Positions 45,470 to 53,607 of a DNA stretch of 64,000 bases are shown piece by piece. Position numbers and translations under genes: made by a program. The notes below the pieces were generated by a model. The model saw only the letters and a program-made list of their open reading frames with translations, ran no database searches and had not been told where the DNA came from. Source of the stretch: an uncultured Lachnospiraceae bacterium (lineage in GTDB: Bacteria > Bacillota > Clostridia > Lachnospirales > Lachnospiraceae); assembly GCA_902798585.1 (NCBI GenBank), contig CADBXF010000005.1, positions 1-64,000 on the forward strand. Reading direction: 5' to 3'. Each line of letters opens with the position of its first letter. Within the stretch, counting starts at the first letter, position 1.

Positions 45470-46176
45470 TCTCCCTTTCGAAAAATGATGCTGCGAAGAT
45501 CCCTTGTCTCCGCAATCTCGTAAGTCGCAAAATGCTCCGTGTCCTTCTCGCCCTTCCGGTTAATCCAGGCCACTTTGAGCCCGGCGTCGTGAGCGCCGAG
45601 GACATCGGTCTCATACATATCGCCGACGAAGAGAATATCTTCGCGGCTCTGCTCCGGATTCTCCCGGAGAATCACATCAACCGCCGATTCATAAAAATCG
45701 CGGTTCGGCTTGATTTTCCCGAAATCCGCGCTCGACCACACCTGCGCAAAATACTGCCCGATTCCCATTCGGTCGAGAGAGGTCCAAAGCGCCCCCGCAG
45801 TGAAACTGCTGTTGCTTAAGACATACATGGGAATTCCCGCTTCCTCACAGTCCGCAAGCAATTCCGCAATGCCCGGAGCCGGCGCCATACCGTTGCAAAG
45901 CATCAAAAATTCAGCCTCCTCCGAAGCATCCATCGCAACGACTTCCCCGCCGTAACGCTCGGCGTACAGCGGAAGTTCCTCCCGCACGAAGGCAAACTCC
46001 TTTCCCTCGCCGTGAGCTTTCTGAAGCAGAACGAAGAGCTCTTCGCCGTACTTTTTGATATCTTCGAAGGTGCATTTGCCGCGGTAATGCTTCTCCCAGA
46101 ACGGGAGAAGTCCCCGGTTAAAATCGATGAAGCGTTTGTTTACAAGCGTTTCAAACAGATCAAACATCAAAATCAT
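45466..46176 (-). CDS. HAD-family hydrolase
   Basis: 236 aa. Motif I MFDLFETL (the second aspartate is phenylalanine-glutamate, as in 2-haloacid dehalogenase-like and YjjG-like groups), motif II VLSNSSFTAG, motif III GKIKPNRDFY, motif IV LFVGDMYETDVLGA. A helical cap is inserted after motif I. Substrate unknown. Coupled to the following GNAT gene by a four-base overlap. Confidence 0.85.
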   Translation of the reverse strand: MILMFDLFETLVNKRFIDFNRGLLPFWEKHYRGKCTFEDIKKYGEELFVLLQKAHGEGKEFAFVREELPLYAERYGGEVVAMDASEEAEFLMLCNGMAPAPGIAELLADCEEAGIPMYVLSNSSFTAGALWTSLDRMGIGQYFAQVWSSADFGKIKPNRDFYESAVDVILRENPEQSREDILFVGDMYETDVLGAHDAGLKVAWINRKGEKDTEHFATYEIAETRDLRSIIFRKGD

Positions 46177-46189
46177 GCGGTTTCACCTC

Positions 46190-46717
46190 TCAGAAATTGT
46201 CCAGCACTCCCCGGCCTAACCCGTAGCCTTCCCCGGTCACCACAAAGACAAATTCCCCCGCCTTTCGGAAGCCCTCCTCATAATACCGGTTATCGGCCTT
46301 CAGCCGCTCCGGCGTGCAGCCGGAATCGTCTTTCCTGTTCTCGATGTCGGACGCATGTGCCAAAATATCCCCGAAGCGCTCGTCGATATAATCATCCCGC
46401 ATCACAAGACACAGGAACTTGATTTTCGAGAGGTACTCCTCCGTAAAATCCTTCCGCCACTCGAAGGGAATGTAGCACCCCTCCACGATCAGGTTCTGGT
46501 CGTTCTCGACGGCGGTTTTGATAATCTCGCGGACAATCGGCCAAAGATAGTCCGTCAGCTTATCGTCGTCCTCCGGCGTAAGGTCGGTATTGCCGCTTCG
46601 AATCAGGCCCATCTTCAGATGGTCGATGGACAGATAGGGGTATTTGTATTCCTCAAGCAGCATCTGTGCCAGCACTGTTTTTCCGGTGTGGGATGCACCG
46701 GCTATCATAAAAATCAT
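46190..46717 (-). CDS. P-loop kinase-like ATPase
   Basis: 175 aa from ATG 46717. Walker A GASHTGKTVLA at residues ~8-18, a DHLKMGL stretch like the NMP-kinase/adenylylate lid contact, and LIVEGCYIPFEW resembling substrate-binding strands of zeta-toxin or 2-phosphoglycerate-kinase-like enzymes. Likely phosphorylates a small molecule; the family is not identified with certainty. A GAAAGAGAGAG stretch serves as ribosome binding site. Confidence 0.72.
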   Translation of the reverse strand: MIFMIAGASHTGKTVLAQMLLEEYKYPYLSIDHLKMGLIRSGNTDLTPEDDDKLTDYLWPIVREIIKTAVENDQNLIVEGCYIPFEWRKDFTEEYLSKIKFLCLVMRDDYIDERFGDILAHASDIENRKDDSGCTPERLKADNRYYEEGFRKAGEFVFVVTGEGYGLGRGVLDNF

Positions 46718-46835
46718 AGTCTCTCTCTTTCTGCACCGTCTCGTCCGGACAGTGCGCAGAAGTACTTGCTCAACAATCGACATCGCCGAAGCGCCGTGCC
46801 TCCGGCTCCGCCTGCATTTTCCGCCTGCTGCGCTC

Positions 46836-47492
46836 CTACGAAATCCAGTAGGTTCCGTCCGGCGACTGCGTGATTGCTCCGACCTCCTCGGACAAGGTCC
46901 GGCCGTTCCAATCCTTCACGATTACCCTGTGATAAAACCGGTAGTTTTCGCCGGCGCAATCGCGCTCCTCATCCCAGCCTTCCTCAACCCATTCCTCGAG
47001 ATAGACACGCCCGTCTGCAATCAGCGCAAGCGTCTGATGCGGCGTGAGTTCCAATGAAAAATGCTCCGGGTAGTAACAGGTCGCCTTCTCCCCGTTCTGG
47101 CTCACGATGTGCACTTTCTCGCCGACGATTTGCAGGTTGTAAAGACTGATGTTCTCCATATCTGTCTCCGTCACAACCTTCGGCTTTTCCTCCGGCTGAT
47201 ACGAAAACAGCGTCACCTTCTTCTTCGCGTAATCCGCCTGCAAAATCCAGTAGGAACCGTCCGCGAACGCCGGATCGGAATAAAGCACATTCCTGCGCTT
47301 GCGGAACGGTTTGTATACCTTGCCGTTCGTATAATCGTAAAATATCGGAACGGAGCCCGGGTGACCGCCGCGCGCCTCCCACTCGACCAGATCGTACAGA
47401 TCGGAACTGTCCGAACAGGCATACGCAAGCCGCTCCTGTCCGTAGATTTTCACGACGGAACGGCCCTCAATTCTGTCAAATCGCTTTATCAT
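46836..47492 (-). CDS. Conserved-looking cytoplasmic protein, unknown function
   Basis: 218 aa from ATG 47492 (AGGAG nine bases upstream). Rich in beta strands with aromatic residues (GSVPIFYDYTNGKVY, GSYWILQADYAKKKV, RVYLEEWVEEGWDEE), suggesting a propeller or sandwich of repeated strands. No signal or membrane segment. I do not recognise a family. It lies between the P-loop kinase gene and the NUDIX-GNAT fusion. Confidence 0.65.
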   Translation of the reverse strand: MIKRFDRIEGRSVVKIYGQERLAYACSDSSDLYDLVEWEARGGHPGSVPIFYDYTNGKVYKPFRKRRNVLYSDPAFADGSYWILQADYAKKKVTLFSYQPEEKPKVVTETDMENISLYNLQIVGEKVHIVSQNGEKATCYYPEHFSLELTPHQTLALIADGRVYLEEWVEEGWDEERDCAGENYRFYHRVIVKDWNGRTLSEEVGAITQSPDGTYWIS

Positions 47493-47541
47493 AAGCCACT
47501 TCTCCTGTTTTCTCACGGCACTTCACCACGGCGGGGAACTC

Positions 47542-48489
47542 CTAAAGATCAAACCGGAACACCTTCACCTGCCGTTCGCCTCTTTCGTACATGTCGTGAT
47601 CCTCGGGGATATCCGCGGTCTCCAGGTACGTTCCGCCGGCCAGCTCGCAGGTGCGCGCAGACGCATCGTTCGTCGGAATGCAGGTAATGAGCACGTACGT
47701 AAGGCCGTGTTTCCGCGCCTGACGGAACAACAGCTCGCACGCCTTCGCCGCATAGTGATGCCCGCGGTACGGCTCGTCAATCCCGTAGCCGATGTTGCCG
47801 CCGATATAGAGCTTGTCATTGTGGCCGATGCGCAGGTCGCATTTTCCAATCTTCGTTCCGTCCGAAAGGCAGATGTCAAAATGGTATGCAGGCACAAACT
47901 GTTTCTCCGGCTGCGCCTCGCAAAGGCGCACCAGCCGCAGGAAGATCTCGTCCGACCGAAGGTCACTCACGTCGTAAAATGTAGACTGCTCCGGAAGCTG
48001 CCGTACCGTATCCCGGAACATCTCAAACCGCTGTCCCAGGGAGTACACAAACTCCTGGTTTGCGATCAGCTGCAGAATGTCCTCCTCCGTCGCCCAGCGC
48101 GCGTCAACCGCCTCATCCGGCTGAAGCACGATGTCCTTGATGTCAACATCCCTGCGCAGCAGATAGATGTCCTGGAAGTAGTTCTTGCGCTGATATGTCG
48201 TAAAGAGCGTAAACTCATGCTCTTTCGCCGCAATGCCGGTCTCCTCCGCAATCTCGCGCACGGCCGACTGCAGCGTGGTCTCGCCCGCGAGCGTACCGCC
48301 GCCCACGAACTCCCACTGGTTGCCCGCCTTCTTGGCCGGATGGCGCTTCTGGATCAAAAACTCGCCCTTCGAATTCCGTACCCACACCTCAACGCACACA
48401 TAGTACTCGCCCTCGCCGAATGCCTCGCCGCGCACATGCGTGCGCCCGAGCGGCTTTCTCTCGCTGTCATACAGATCCCACAGTTCCAT
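47542..48489 (-). CDS. NUDIX - GNAT fusion protein
   Basis: 315 aa from ATG 48489 (AAGGAG seven bases upstream). Residues ~1-155 are a NUDIX enzyme with box GGGTLAGETTLQSAVREIAE then ETGI. Residues ~170-315 are a GNAT domain (LYIGGNIGYGI, EPYRGHHYAAKACELL, NDASARTCELAGG). The NUDIX half closely matches that of the glycosylase-NUDIX protein at 52618, which ends at the point where this one continues into the GNAT, so the fusion joins two otherwise complete proteins through a ~10-residue linker. Function unknown. Confidence 0.88.
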   Translation of the reverse strand: MELWDLYDSERKPLGRTHVRGEAFGEGEYYVCVEVWVRNSKGEFLIQKRHPAKKAGNQWEFVGGGTLAGETTLQSAVREIAEETGIAAKEHEFTLFTTYQRKNYFQDIYLLRRDVDIKDIVLQPDEAVDARWATEEDILQLIANQEFVYSLGQRFEMFRDTVRQLPEQSTFYDVSDLRSDEIFLRLVRLCEAQPEKQFVPAYHFDICLSDGTKIGKCDLRIGHNDKLYIGGNIGYGIDEPYRGHHYAAKACELLFRQARKHGLTYVLITCIPTNDASARTCELAGGTYLETADIPEDHDMYERGERQVKVFRFDL

Positions 48490-48576
48490 TTTTTGTCTCC
48501 TTCCCGGAAAATGAGGTTCCGCCACCGCAATGTCGAAGCAAACCTCAATCCCGTATCAAAATTTATTTTTCAAAAA

Positions 48577-49101
48577 TCAAAGCGCCTTCGCAAAAAACAA
48601 CAGCAGATCGTCATCGTTGACGCAGGGCTCATACTGTCCCAGCTGCTTTCCCTGATACCACACGCCGCTACCGTCCGGAATATATCCGCGCTTTACATAG
48701 ATGCGCTGCGCCGGGCCGTACCCGGAGTGCACGCCGACGGCAAGGAACACATGGTCCGTGATCTTCGCGGCCTCGCCTTCTGCAACATCCAGAAGCTTGT
48801 TGCCGATGCCCTTGTTGTGGATGTGGAAGAACACGCACAAATCCACAATCTCCGGCCATCCGTTGCCGGCATACGGCCCCTCCGTCGGGTGTAGCACAAG
48901 GGTGCAGATACCCGCAACCTCCCCCTCATATTCGGGGATGAACACAAGGCGCTCACCTGCCTCCTGTTCCCGAAGATATCCTTCGTACGTCTCCATCTGC
49001 GGATGCCAGCCGTACGACTGGTAGGTATCGAAAATGGCCTTCGCATCCGCGGGAACCATGCTCCGAATCCGGATGGTCCCGTCATCATAATAAACCGTCA
49101 T
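48577..49101 (-). CDS. GNAT family N-acetyltransferase
   Basis: 174 aa. CoA motif HNKGIGNKLLDVAE, preceded by IVDLCVFFHI and followed by GYGPAQRIYVKRGYIPDG. The ends VWYQGKQLGQYEPC and DDLLLFFAKAL match a Clostridia GNAT group. Acceptor unknown. First of four consecutive GNAT genes. Confidence 0.88.
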   Translation of the reverse strand: MTVYYDDGTIRIRSMVPADAKAIFDTYQSYGWHPQMETYEGYLREQEAGERLVFIPEYEGEVAGICTLVLHPTEGPYAGNGWPEIVDLCVFFHIHNKGIGNKLLDVAEGEAAKITDHVFLAVGVHSGYGPAQRIYVKRGYIPDGSGVWYQGKQLGQYEPCVNDDDLLLFFAKAL

Positions 49102-49125
49102 TGGTAATTCCTCCGTCTTTCGTTT

Positions 49126-49584
49126 TTAATCCTTCAGGTACCTGCGCAACAGCGGCACTTCCTGCAGTTCCGCGCCCTCGAACGCACGGTAGAAACGGTC
49201 CGCCTCGGGGTTCGTCGCCCGAATCAGATAGTATTGGTTGATTCCGCTGCGCTCGCAATCCTCCTGCATTTTCCGAAACAGCGCCTGCGCGACACCCTTG
49301 TGACGCGCCTTCGGAAGCACATAGACCCAGTCCACATACGCCATCCGATAACCGTCCTGCAGGCAGCCGTAGAAGTGGTACTCAATCCTCCCTACGACCT
49401 CGTCGCCTTCGATTGCAAGCAGCGATGTTGTTTTCCCGTAAAATGCATCCCGCATCCTCGCGCGGATGCCTTCCTCGTCCACCGCCTCCGCCGTCATCAT
49501 CTGCGGCTCCAGCGCCATCGCCTTGTGCAGGTAGCGAAGATAACTCCCGACATTGTTCTCACCGAGTCTCTCAATTCGAAGCAT
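49126..49584 (-). CDS. GNAT family N-acetyltransferase
   Basis: 152 aa. CoA motif KARHKGVAQALFRKM, preceded by YVDWVYVLP and followed by ATNPEADRFYRAFEGAE. Acceptor unknown. One of four consecutive GNAT genes that share no obvious close sequence similarity with one another, so this is not a recent tandem duplication. Confidence 0.85.
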   Translation of the reverse strand: MLRIERLGENNVGSYLRYLHKAMALEPQMMTAEAVDEEGIRARMRDAFYGKTTSLLAIEGDEVVGRIEYHFYGCLQDGYRMAYVDWVYVLPKARHKGVAQALFRKMQEDCERSGINQYYLIRATNPEADRFYRAFEGAELQEVPLLRRYLKD

Positions 49585-49626
49585 AGCCCCTCCGAAACGC
49601 CCTTATCCGGGCAAACTCCTTATTTA

Positions 49627-50229
49627 TCACTCCCGGATTCCGACTGTCCCGCAGGCCGCAGCCATCTCCTCATACTCCGGATGCTCCGCAAGCGCCCTAT
49701 CGGTATCGATGTGGTAGACCACAACCATGCCGTGGGAATCCTCATCGTCATAATACTCGCGAACCCGCACGCCGCCGAGCGCCTCCATCGTCCGCCACGA
49801 CGCCGGATTGTTCAGGTCGGCGTCCAGCATCACGGTTTTGATGCCGTATCGGCTGCACACCTTCAGACCGAGGTAGAGGTTAATCTTGTTGTAACCCTTT
49901 CCCCGCTCCGTCGGTCGGATACTGTAGCCGATGTGACCGCCGTGCTTTCTCATTTTCCCGTTGAGCGCGAGGCGGATGTTAATCATCCCGATGATTCGGT
50001 TATCATTCTCGCGCACCAGAAAGAACTCCCTCGCGGGAACCCGCTCCTCGGTGAGCTCCGCCACGGCCCGCTCCGCTGTCATGCGAAGCCATCCATCATA
50101 ATCCGTGAGAAAATGATTCAGACCGCCGGCGCCGTTAATCTGCGAACCGTACTCCCGAAACTCCCGGATGTACGCTATGGCTTCCTCTTTCCGGCTGACG
50201 CCGGGCGCTTCCAGGTAAAATTTCTCCAT
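49627..50229 (-). CDS. GNAT family N-acetyltransferase
   Basis: 200 aa from ATG 50229 (AGGGAG six bases upstream; it lies just after the stop of the preceding gene). HIGYSIRPTERGKGYNKINL is the CoA-binding strand and motif, with LDADLNNPASWRTMEALGG after it. This resembles the YjaB/YkkB-type GNATs that act on small amines; acceptor unknown. Confidence 0.87.
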   Translation of the reverse strand: MEKFYLEAPGVSRKEEAIAYIREFREYGSQINGAGGLNHFLTDYDGWLRMTAERAVAELTEERVPAREFFLVRENDNRIIGMINIRLALNGKMRKHGGHIGYSIRPTERGKGYNKINLYLGLKVCSRYGIKTVMLDADLNNPASWRTMEALGGVRVREYYDDEDSHGMVVVYHIDTDRALAEHPEYEEMAAACGTVGIRE

Positions 50230-50245
50230 AGTTTTCTCCCTGCAA

Positions 50246-50839
50246 TCAACTCTTAAGAATCGCCTGCACCGCACCCTCCGCAAGCTCGGAAAAGGGAATC
50301 ACTTCCTTCGGCGGAACGCTGTGCTCGTTGATGATCTTCTCCATCCAAAGGAGGTTGTACCACCGGCCGAATTTGCTGCCGCAGCCGTGATAGCGCGCCA
50401 CCGGCTTGTACCCGATCGCCTCATGAAAATGCTCGCTGTTTCTGGTGAGGTACGGGTCTTCCTCCTCCATCGGATCCGCAGCTCCGGCATAGAGGTTGGT
50501 GATGTTTTGAAGCTTTAAGATCGCCTCAAGCTTCTCGTACAAAAGCTTCCCGATGCCTCGTCTGTGGTAGTCCCGGTCGATGTAGATGGAAGTGCCTGCC
50601 GCCCAGCCGTAAGCCGCTCTCTGCGCAAAACGCGACGCATAGATGTAGCCGACGATCCGACCTTCCTCCTCCGCCACAATGTACGGATACTTCACAAGCG
50701 TGCTCCGGATGCGCTCCGTAAACTCCGCAAGGGTCGGCACATCGTACTCGTACGACACCGCCGTATTCTCCACATAGTAGGCGTAAATCTCAAGAATTCG
50801 CGAGGCGTCCTCCACCTTCGCAATTCGAAAAGTGATCAC
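50246..50839 (-). CDS. Phosphinothricin/methionine-sulfoximine-like N-acetyltransferase
   Basis: 197 aa. The Pat/Bar-like pattern is visible: YYVENTAVSYEYDVPT near residue 21, YIYASRFAQRAAYGWAAGTSIYI and HRRGIGKLLYEKLE as CoA motif, then FHEAIGYKPVARYHGCGSKFGRWYN. Members acetylate phosphinothricin or related compounds. The ~30 residues after the fold are an extra tail. Acceptor here unproven. Confidence 0.82.
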   Translation of the reverse strand: MITFRIAKVEDASRILEIYAYYVENTAVSYEYDVPTLAEFTERIRSTLVKYPYIVAEEEGRIVGYIYASRFAQRAAYGWAAGTSIYIDRDYHRRGIGKLLYEKLEAILKLQNITNLYAGAADPMEEEDPYLTRNSEHFHEAIGYKPVARYHGCGSKFGRWYNLLWMEKIINEHSVPPKEVIPFSELAEGAVQAILKS

Positions 50840-50857
50840 TGTTTTGTTCTCCTTACT

Positions 50858-51349
50858 TCAGTCCTGCAGCTCCGGCACGAACTGCCACATGCGATGCGTC
50901 AGAAGTTCGCCCTTCATAGCCAGCAAAGTCTCCCGGTCGATCCAGCGGTACGCAACGGTCTCGCCCTCCTGCAGGATTACGCTGTCCTTTTCGCAGGACG
51001 TCTCCGCAAAATACTCCGCGTACACCGAATGCGTCGGCGGATTCACAACCCTGCCGACCTCGGTTATCCGGTCCGCTGTGATCCCGGTCTCCTCCCGAAG
51101 CTCGCGGATTGCGCCCGCAAGCGGACTCTCGCCTTTAAGCGCCGAGCCGCCGGCCGTCGCCTCCCACATGCTGCCGTAGGCCTTGCGCGGGTCGCGCTGC
51201 ATGATCAGATAGGTTCCGTCCGCATGCTTCAGAATGATCTCGCACACGAGGTGGAACACGCCTTCGGCAAATGTCGCCTCCTCGCCGCGCACGAGTGTCA
51301 CGCCCGGTATGATGTTAAAGTCGCTGTCATAAGCGTCCCAGAGTTCCAT
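50858..51349 (-). CDS. NUDIX hydrolase
   Basis: 163 aa from ATG 51349 (AAGGA eight bases upstream). Box GGSALKGESPLAGAIRELRE then ETGI. It starts MELWDAYDSD, like the NUDIX parts of the proteins at 47542 and 52618 (MELWDLYDSE, MELWDLFDSD), so the three are paralogues. It follows the shortened methyltransferase gene by 19 bases. This mirrors the methyltransferase - glycosylase-NUDIX order at 54.2-52.6 kb. Confidence 0.88.
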   Translation of the reverse strand: MELWDAYDSDFNIIPGVTLVRGEEATFAEGVFHLVCEIILKHADGTYLIMQRDPRKAYGSMWEATAGGSALKGESPLAGAIRELREETGITADRITEVGRVVNPPTHSVYAEYFAETSCEKDSVILQEGETVAYRWIDRETLLAMKGELLTHRMWQFVPELQD

Positions 51350-51368
51350 TTTCCGTTCCTTGTTCCGA

Positions 51369-51818
51369 TTACTTTTTGCCGTATTTGCGCTGCAGCTTCT
51401 TCGACATTGTCTGCGTGTTCTTCTTCGGCTTTTCCACGCGCGCCGCGCGCTTCTCACTGAGGAAAATGAAATAGTCCTCCGCCTCGAACACCTTCACGCC
51501 GCCGAAAACCGATGTCAGCTTGTTTTTGTACCATTCAAGCCGCTTGGTCACCATGACCATCCGGCCGCCCACCGCAAGTTTGCGAAAGCCGTCCTCGAGG
51601 ATATCACACATCACGACATGCTCGCCGCCGAGCTGCTTCGCCGCATAGATTCCGACAACGCCGTAGCCGCACCCGAGGTCAAGCACCTTGTCGCCCTCGC
51701 GGACAGGCACGGTCTCCAACATAAGGCGCGTGCCGCGGTCCACACGGTTCGGCGAAAAATAGTACTCGCCGGTCTCGCATGTGATATCGATTCCGTTGAT
51801 TTCTTCCTTTACCGTCAT
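51369..51818 (-). pseudogene. RsmC/YbxB-like methyltransferase with 165-bp in-frame deletion
   Basis: 149 codons, near-identical to the 204-aa protein at 53608-54222 except that 55 residues are missing between MCDILED and GFRKL. The missing part contains the catalytic NPPYHTDF motif and half of the SAM-binding domain, so activity is very unlikely. In the intact copy CGTCCTCGA (plus strand) occurs at 53829-53837 and at 53994-54002, exactly 165 bp apart; here it occurs once, at 51590-51598. The deletion therefore fits slippage or recombination at a 9-bp direct repeat. The frame is still open, so a stub protein could be made. Confidence 0.9.
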
Positions 51819-51847
51819 AGTTTCCATCGCTCCCTGACGAATTCTTC

Positions 51848-52597
51848 TTACACATACCGCCAAATGGTGATGCCCGTCTTTCCTTTTCTCGTGGCATGCT
51901 CCTCGCCGCGGTATTCGAATTTACCGAATCCCCGTATGGAGACCTTACTGTCCGCTTTCAACACGGTCTCCGGGTTTGTGCATACTCTCCCGTTCACAGT
52001 CACCTTCTCAGCCTCGAACAGGCTCTTAGCCTCTCCGCGGGAGAGATGATATGCCTTCGCTAAGACAGCGTCCAGCCGCGGCGATGCGACCGTAACCGTC
52101 TCCTCCGAAAGCTTCGGAAGGCACCCCTCTGGGACTTCCCTGACCGACTCGCATTTGACGGCTGTGCGCCGCACGCGCTCCAGCTCGAGGCACACAAAAT
52201 CGGCCAGCTCCTCCAACACGAAAAGATAGGCTGTATTTTCCGAGATCAGAATATCCCCGATTACATCCCGCTCAATCCCGAGATTCAGCACGGCACCCAG
52301 AAAATCGCGATGCGTCAGCGAATCTGCGAACTTTTCCTGCTTCGGCTTAATGCACACAATGCGAATCGGAAAATCCTCCTCGTATCCGAGCTCCTCCGGA
52401 TCACCGAAGCGCACCATTACGCGCTCGGAATTGTCCGTGCCGCCCCACATAGTGACTTCCGTTTCCTCCGCCACCCGGTAGGCCAGGCTTGCAGTCTCCG
52501 CGGAATGGAAGCTTGAGTAGGTATAAACCCCGCTTCGCCTCGCCCGCTCCGCCAGCTCTTCGAACCGTTTTCGATTTTTCTCCGCATGCTCGTCCAT
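51848..52597 (-). CDS. S4-domain RNA-binding protein, YlmH-like
   Basis: 249 aa. The S4 domain is at residues ~172-235 (RLDAVLAKAYHLSRGEAKSLF, EAEKVTVNGRVCTNPE, DSKVSIRGFGKF). Ahead of it lies the YlmH-type domain (EETEVTMWGG, RIVCIKPKQEKFADSLTHRDFLGAVLNLGIERDVIGDI, FVLEELADFVCLELERV). YlmH is found in the cell-division cluster of Firmicutes and has been linked to ribosome quality control. Its place here, away from ftsZ-linked genes, is unusual; it sits between the two methyltransferase-NUDIX units. Confidence 0.85.
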   Translation of the reverse strand: MDEHAEKNRKRFEELAERARRSGVYTYSSFHSAETASLAYRVAEETEVTMWGGTDNSERVMVRFGDPEELGYEEDFPIRIVCIKPKQEKFADSLTHRDFLGAVLNLGIERDVIGDILISENTAYLFVLEELADFVCLELERVRRTAVKCESVREVPEGCLPKLSEETVTVASPRLDAVLAKAYHLSRGEAKSLFEAEKVTVNGRVCTNPETVLKADSKVSIRGFGKFEYRGEEHATRKGKTGITIWRYV

Positions 52598-52617
52598 CGA
52601 TTCCTTCCCGCCGGATT

Positions 52618-53598
52618 CTACCGAAGCTGCCGGACCGTGTCCCGGTACCTTGTAAACCGGATACCGACAGACGGCACGAATTCACCGGTCTCCATCAACC
52701 GCAGAATATCCTCCTCCGCTGCCCACCGCGCATCGATACCTTCGCCGGGCTGAAGCACGATATCCTTGATGTCGACATCCCTGCGAAGCAGATACAGGTC
52801 TCCGAAATAGTTCTTATTCCGGTAAGTCGCAAAGAATGTAAACTCCTGCTCCGCCGCCGAAATCCCGGTCTCCTCTGCAACTTCGCGCACTGCCGACTGT
52901 CGCGTGGTTTCCCCGGCGAGCGTTCCGCCGCCGACGAATTCCCATAGATTGCCGTTCTTCTTGGCGGGATGGCGCTTCTGAATCAGAAACTCCCCTTTCG
53001 AGTTCCGAATCCACGCCTCTACCCAGACATAGTATTCGCCCTCGGCGAAAGCCTCTCCCCGCACATGGGTGCGTCCGAGAGGCTTTCTGTCGCTGTCAAA
53101 CAGATCCCAGAGTTCCATTTTCCGCTCCTTTATGCACTTCCACTCCGAGACGAGCCGCTCCGTGTTCCACGCCGCATTTGCGGGGCTTGTGGACGGAAGG
53201 CAGGTCGCCGGCCGGTGGATTGTCGGTTGTATGTAGCGCTCGTAGTACCGAAGCGCGGTTTTGCCGTTGACGTAGATTGCCTCGATTGTCGCTGTGTCCA
53301 GAATCACCCGAAGGTCGTTCGCCACGACGTTTCGTATGCTCGCGTCCGAGGAGCCCTCGATCTCGCACGAGTGGATCACATCCCAGACCGCAACACGGTT
53401 TCTGAGCAAAAACGCCCGTTTTTCTTCGATTGTCCGCGGCACGTCCTCTCCGAACACCGCTGCCGTCACCTTCCAGAAACGGTTCTGCGGATGTCCGTAG
53501 AAAAAACCTGCCTCCCGCGATTTAACCGACGGAAAGCTGCCGAGGATCAACACTCGGGAATCCCTGTCAAACACAGGGGAAATCGGATGAATGATCAT
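52618..53598 (-). CDS. Fused DNA-deoxyinosine/uracil glycosylase - NUDIX hydrolase
   Basis: 326 aa. Residues 1 to ~157 are a Mug-like UDG-superfamily glycosylase (LILGSFPSVKSREAGFFYGHP, VWDVIHSC, LPSTSPANAAW). Residues 161-326 are a NUDIX enzyme (box GGGTLAGETTRQSAVREVAE then ETGI). At the join the ORF contains AAGGAG (53125-53130), six bases and ATG at 53118 followed by ELWD, the normal start of the paralogous NUDIX proteins. The glycosylase thus appears to have lost its stop while the second start site remained. Both activities would act on damaged bases or nucleotides. Confidence 0.88.
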   Translation of the reverse strand: MIIHPISPVFDRDSRVLILGSFPSVKSREAGFFYGHPQNRFWKVTAAVFGEDVPRTIEEKRAFLLRNRVAVWDVIHSCEIEGSSDASIRNVVANDLRVILDTATIEAIYVNGKTALRYYERYIQPTIHRPATCLPSTSPANAAWNTERLVSEWKCIKERKMELWDLFDSDRKPLGRTHVRGEAFAEGEYYVWVEAWIRNSKGEFLIQKRHPAKKNGNLWEFVGGGTLAGETTRQSAVREVAEETGISAAEQEFTFFATYRNKNYFGDLYLLRRDVDIKDIVLQPGEGIDARWAAEEDILRLMETGEFVPSVGIRFTRYRDTVRQLR

Positions 53599-53607
53599 CT
53601 TTGCTCC

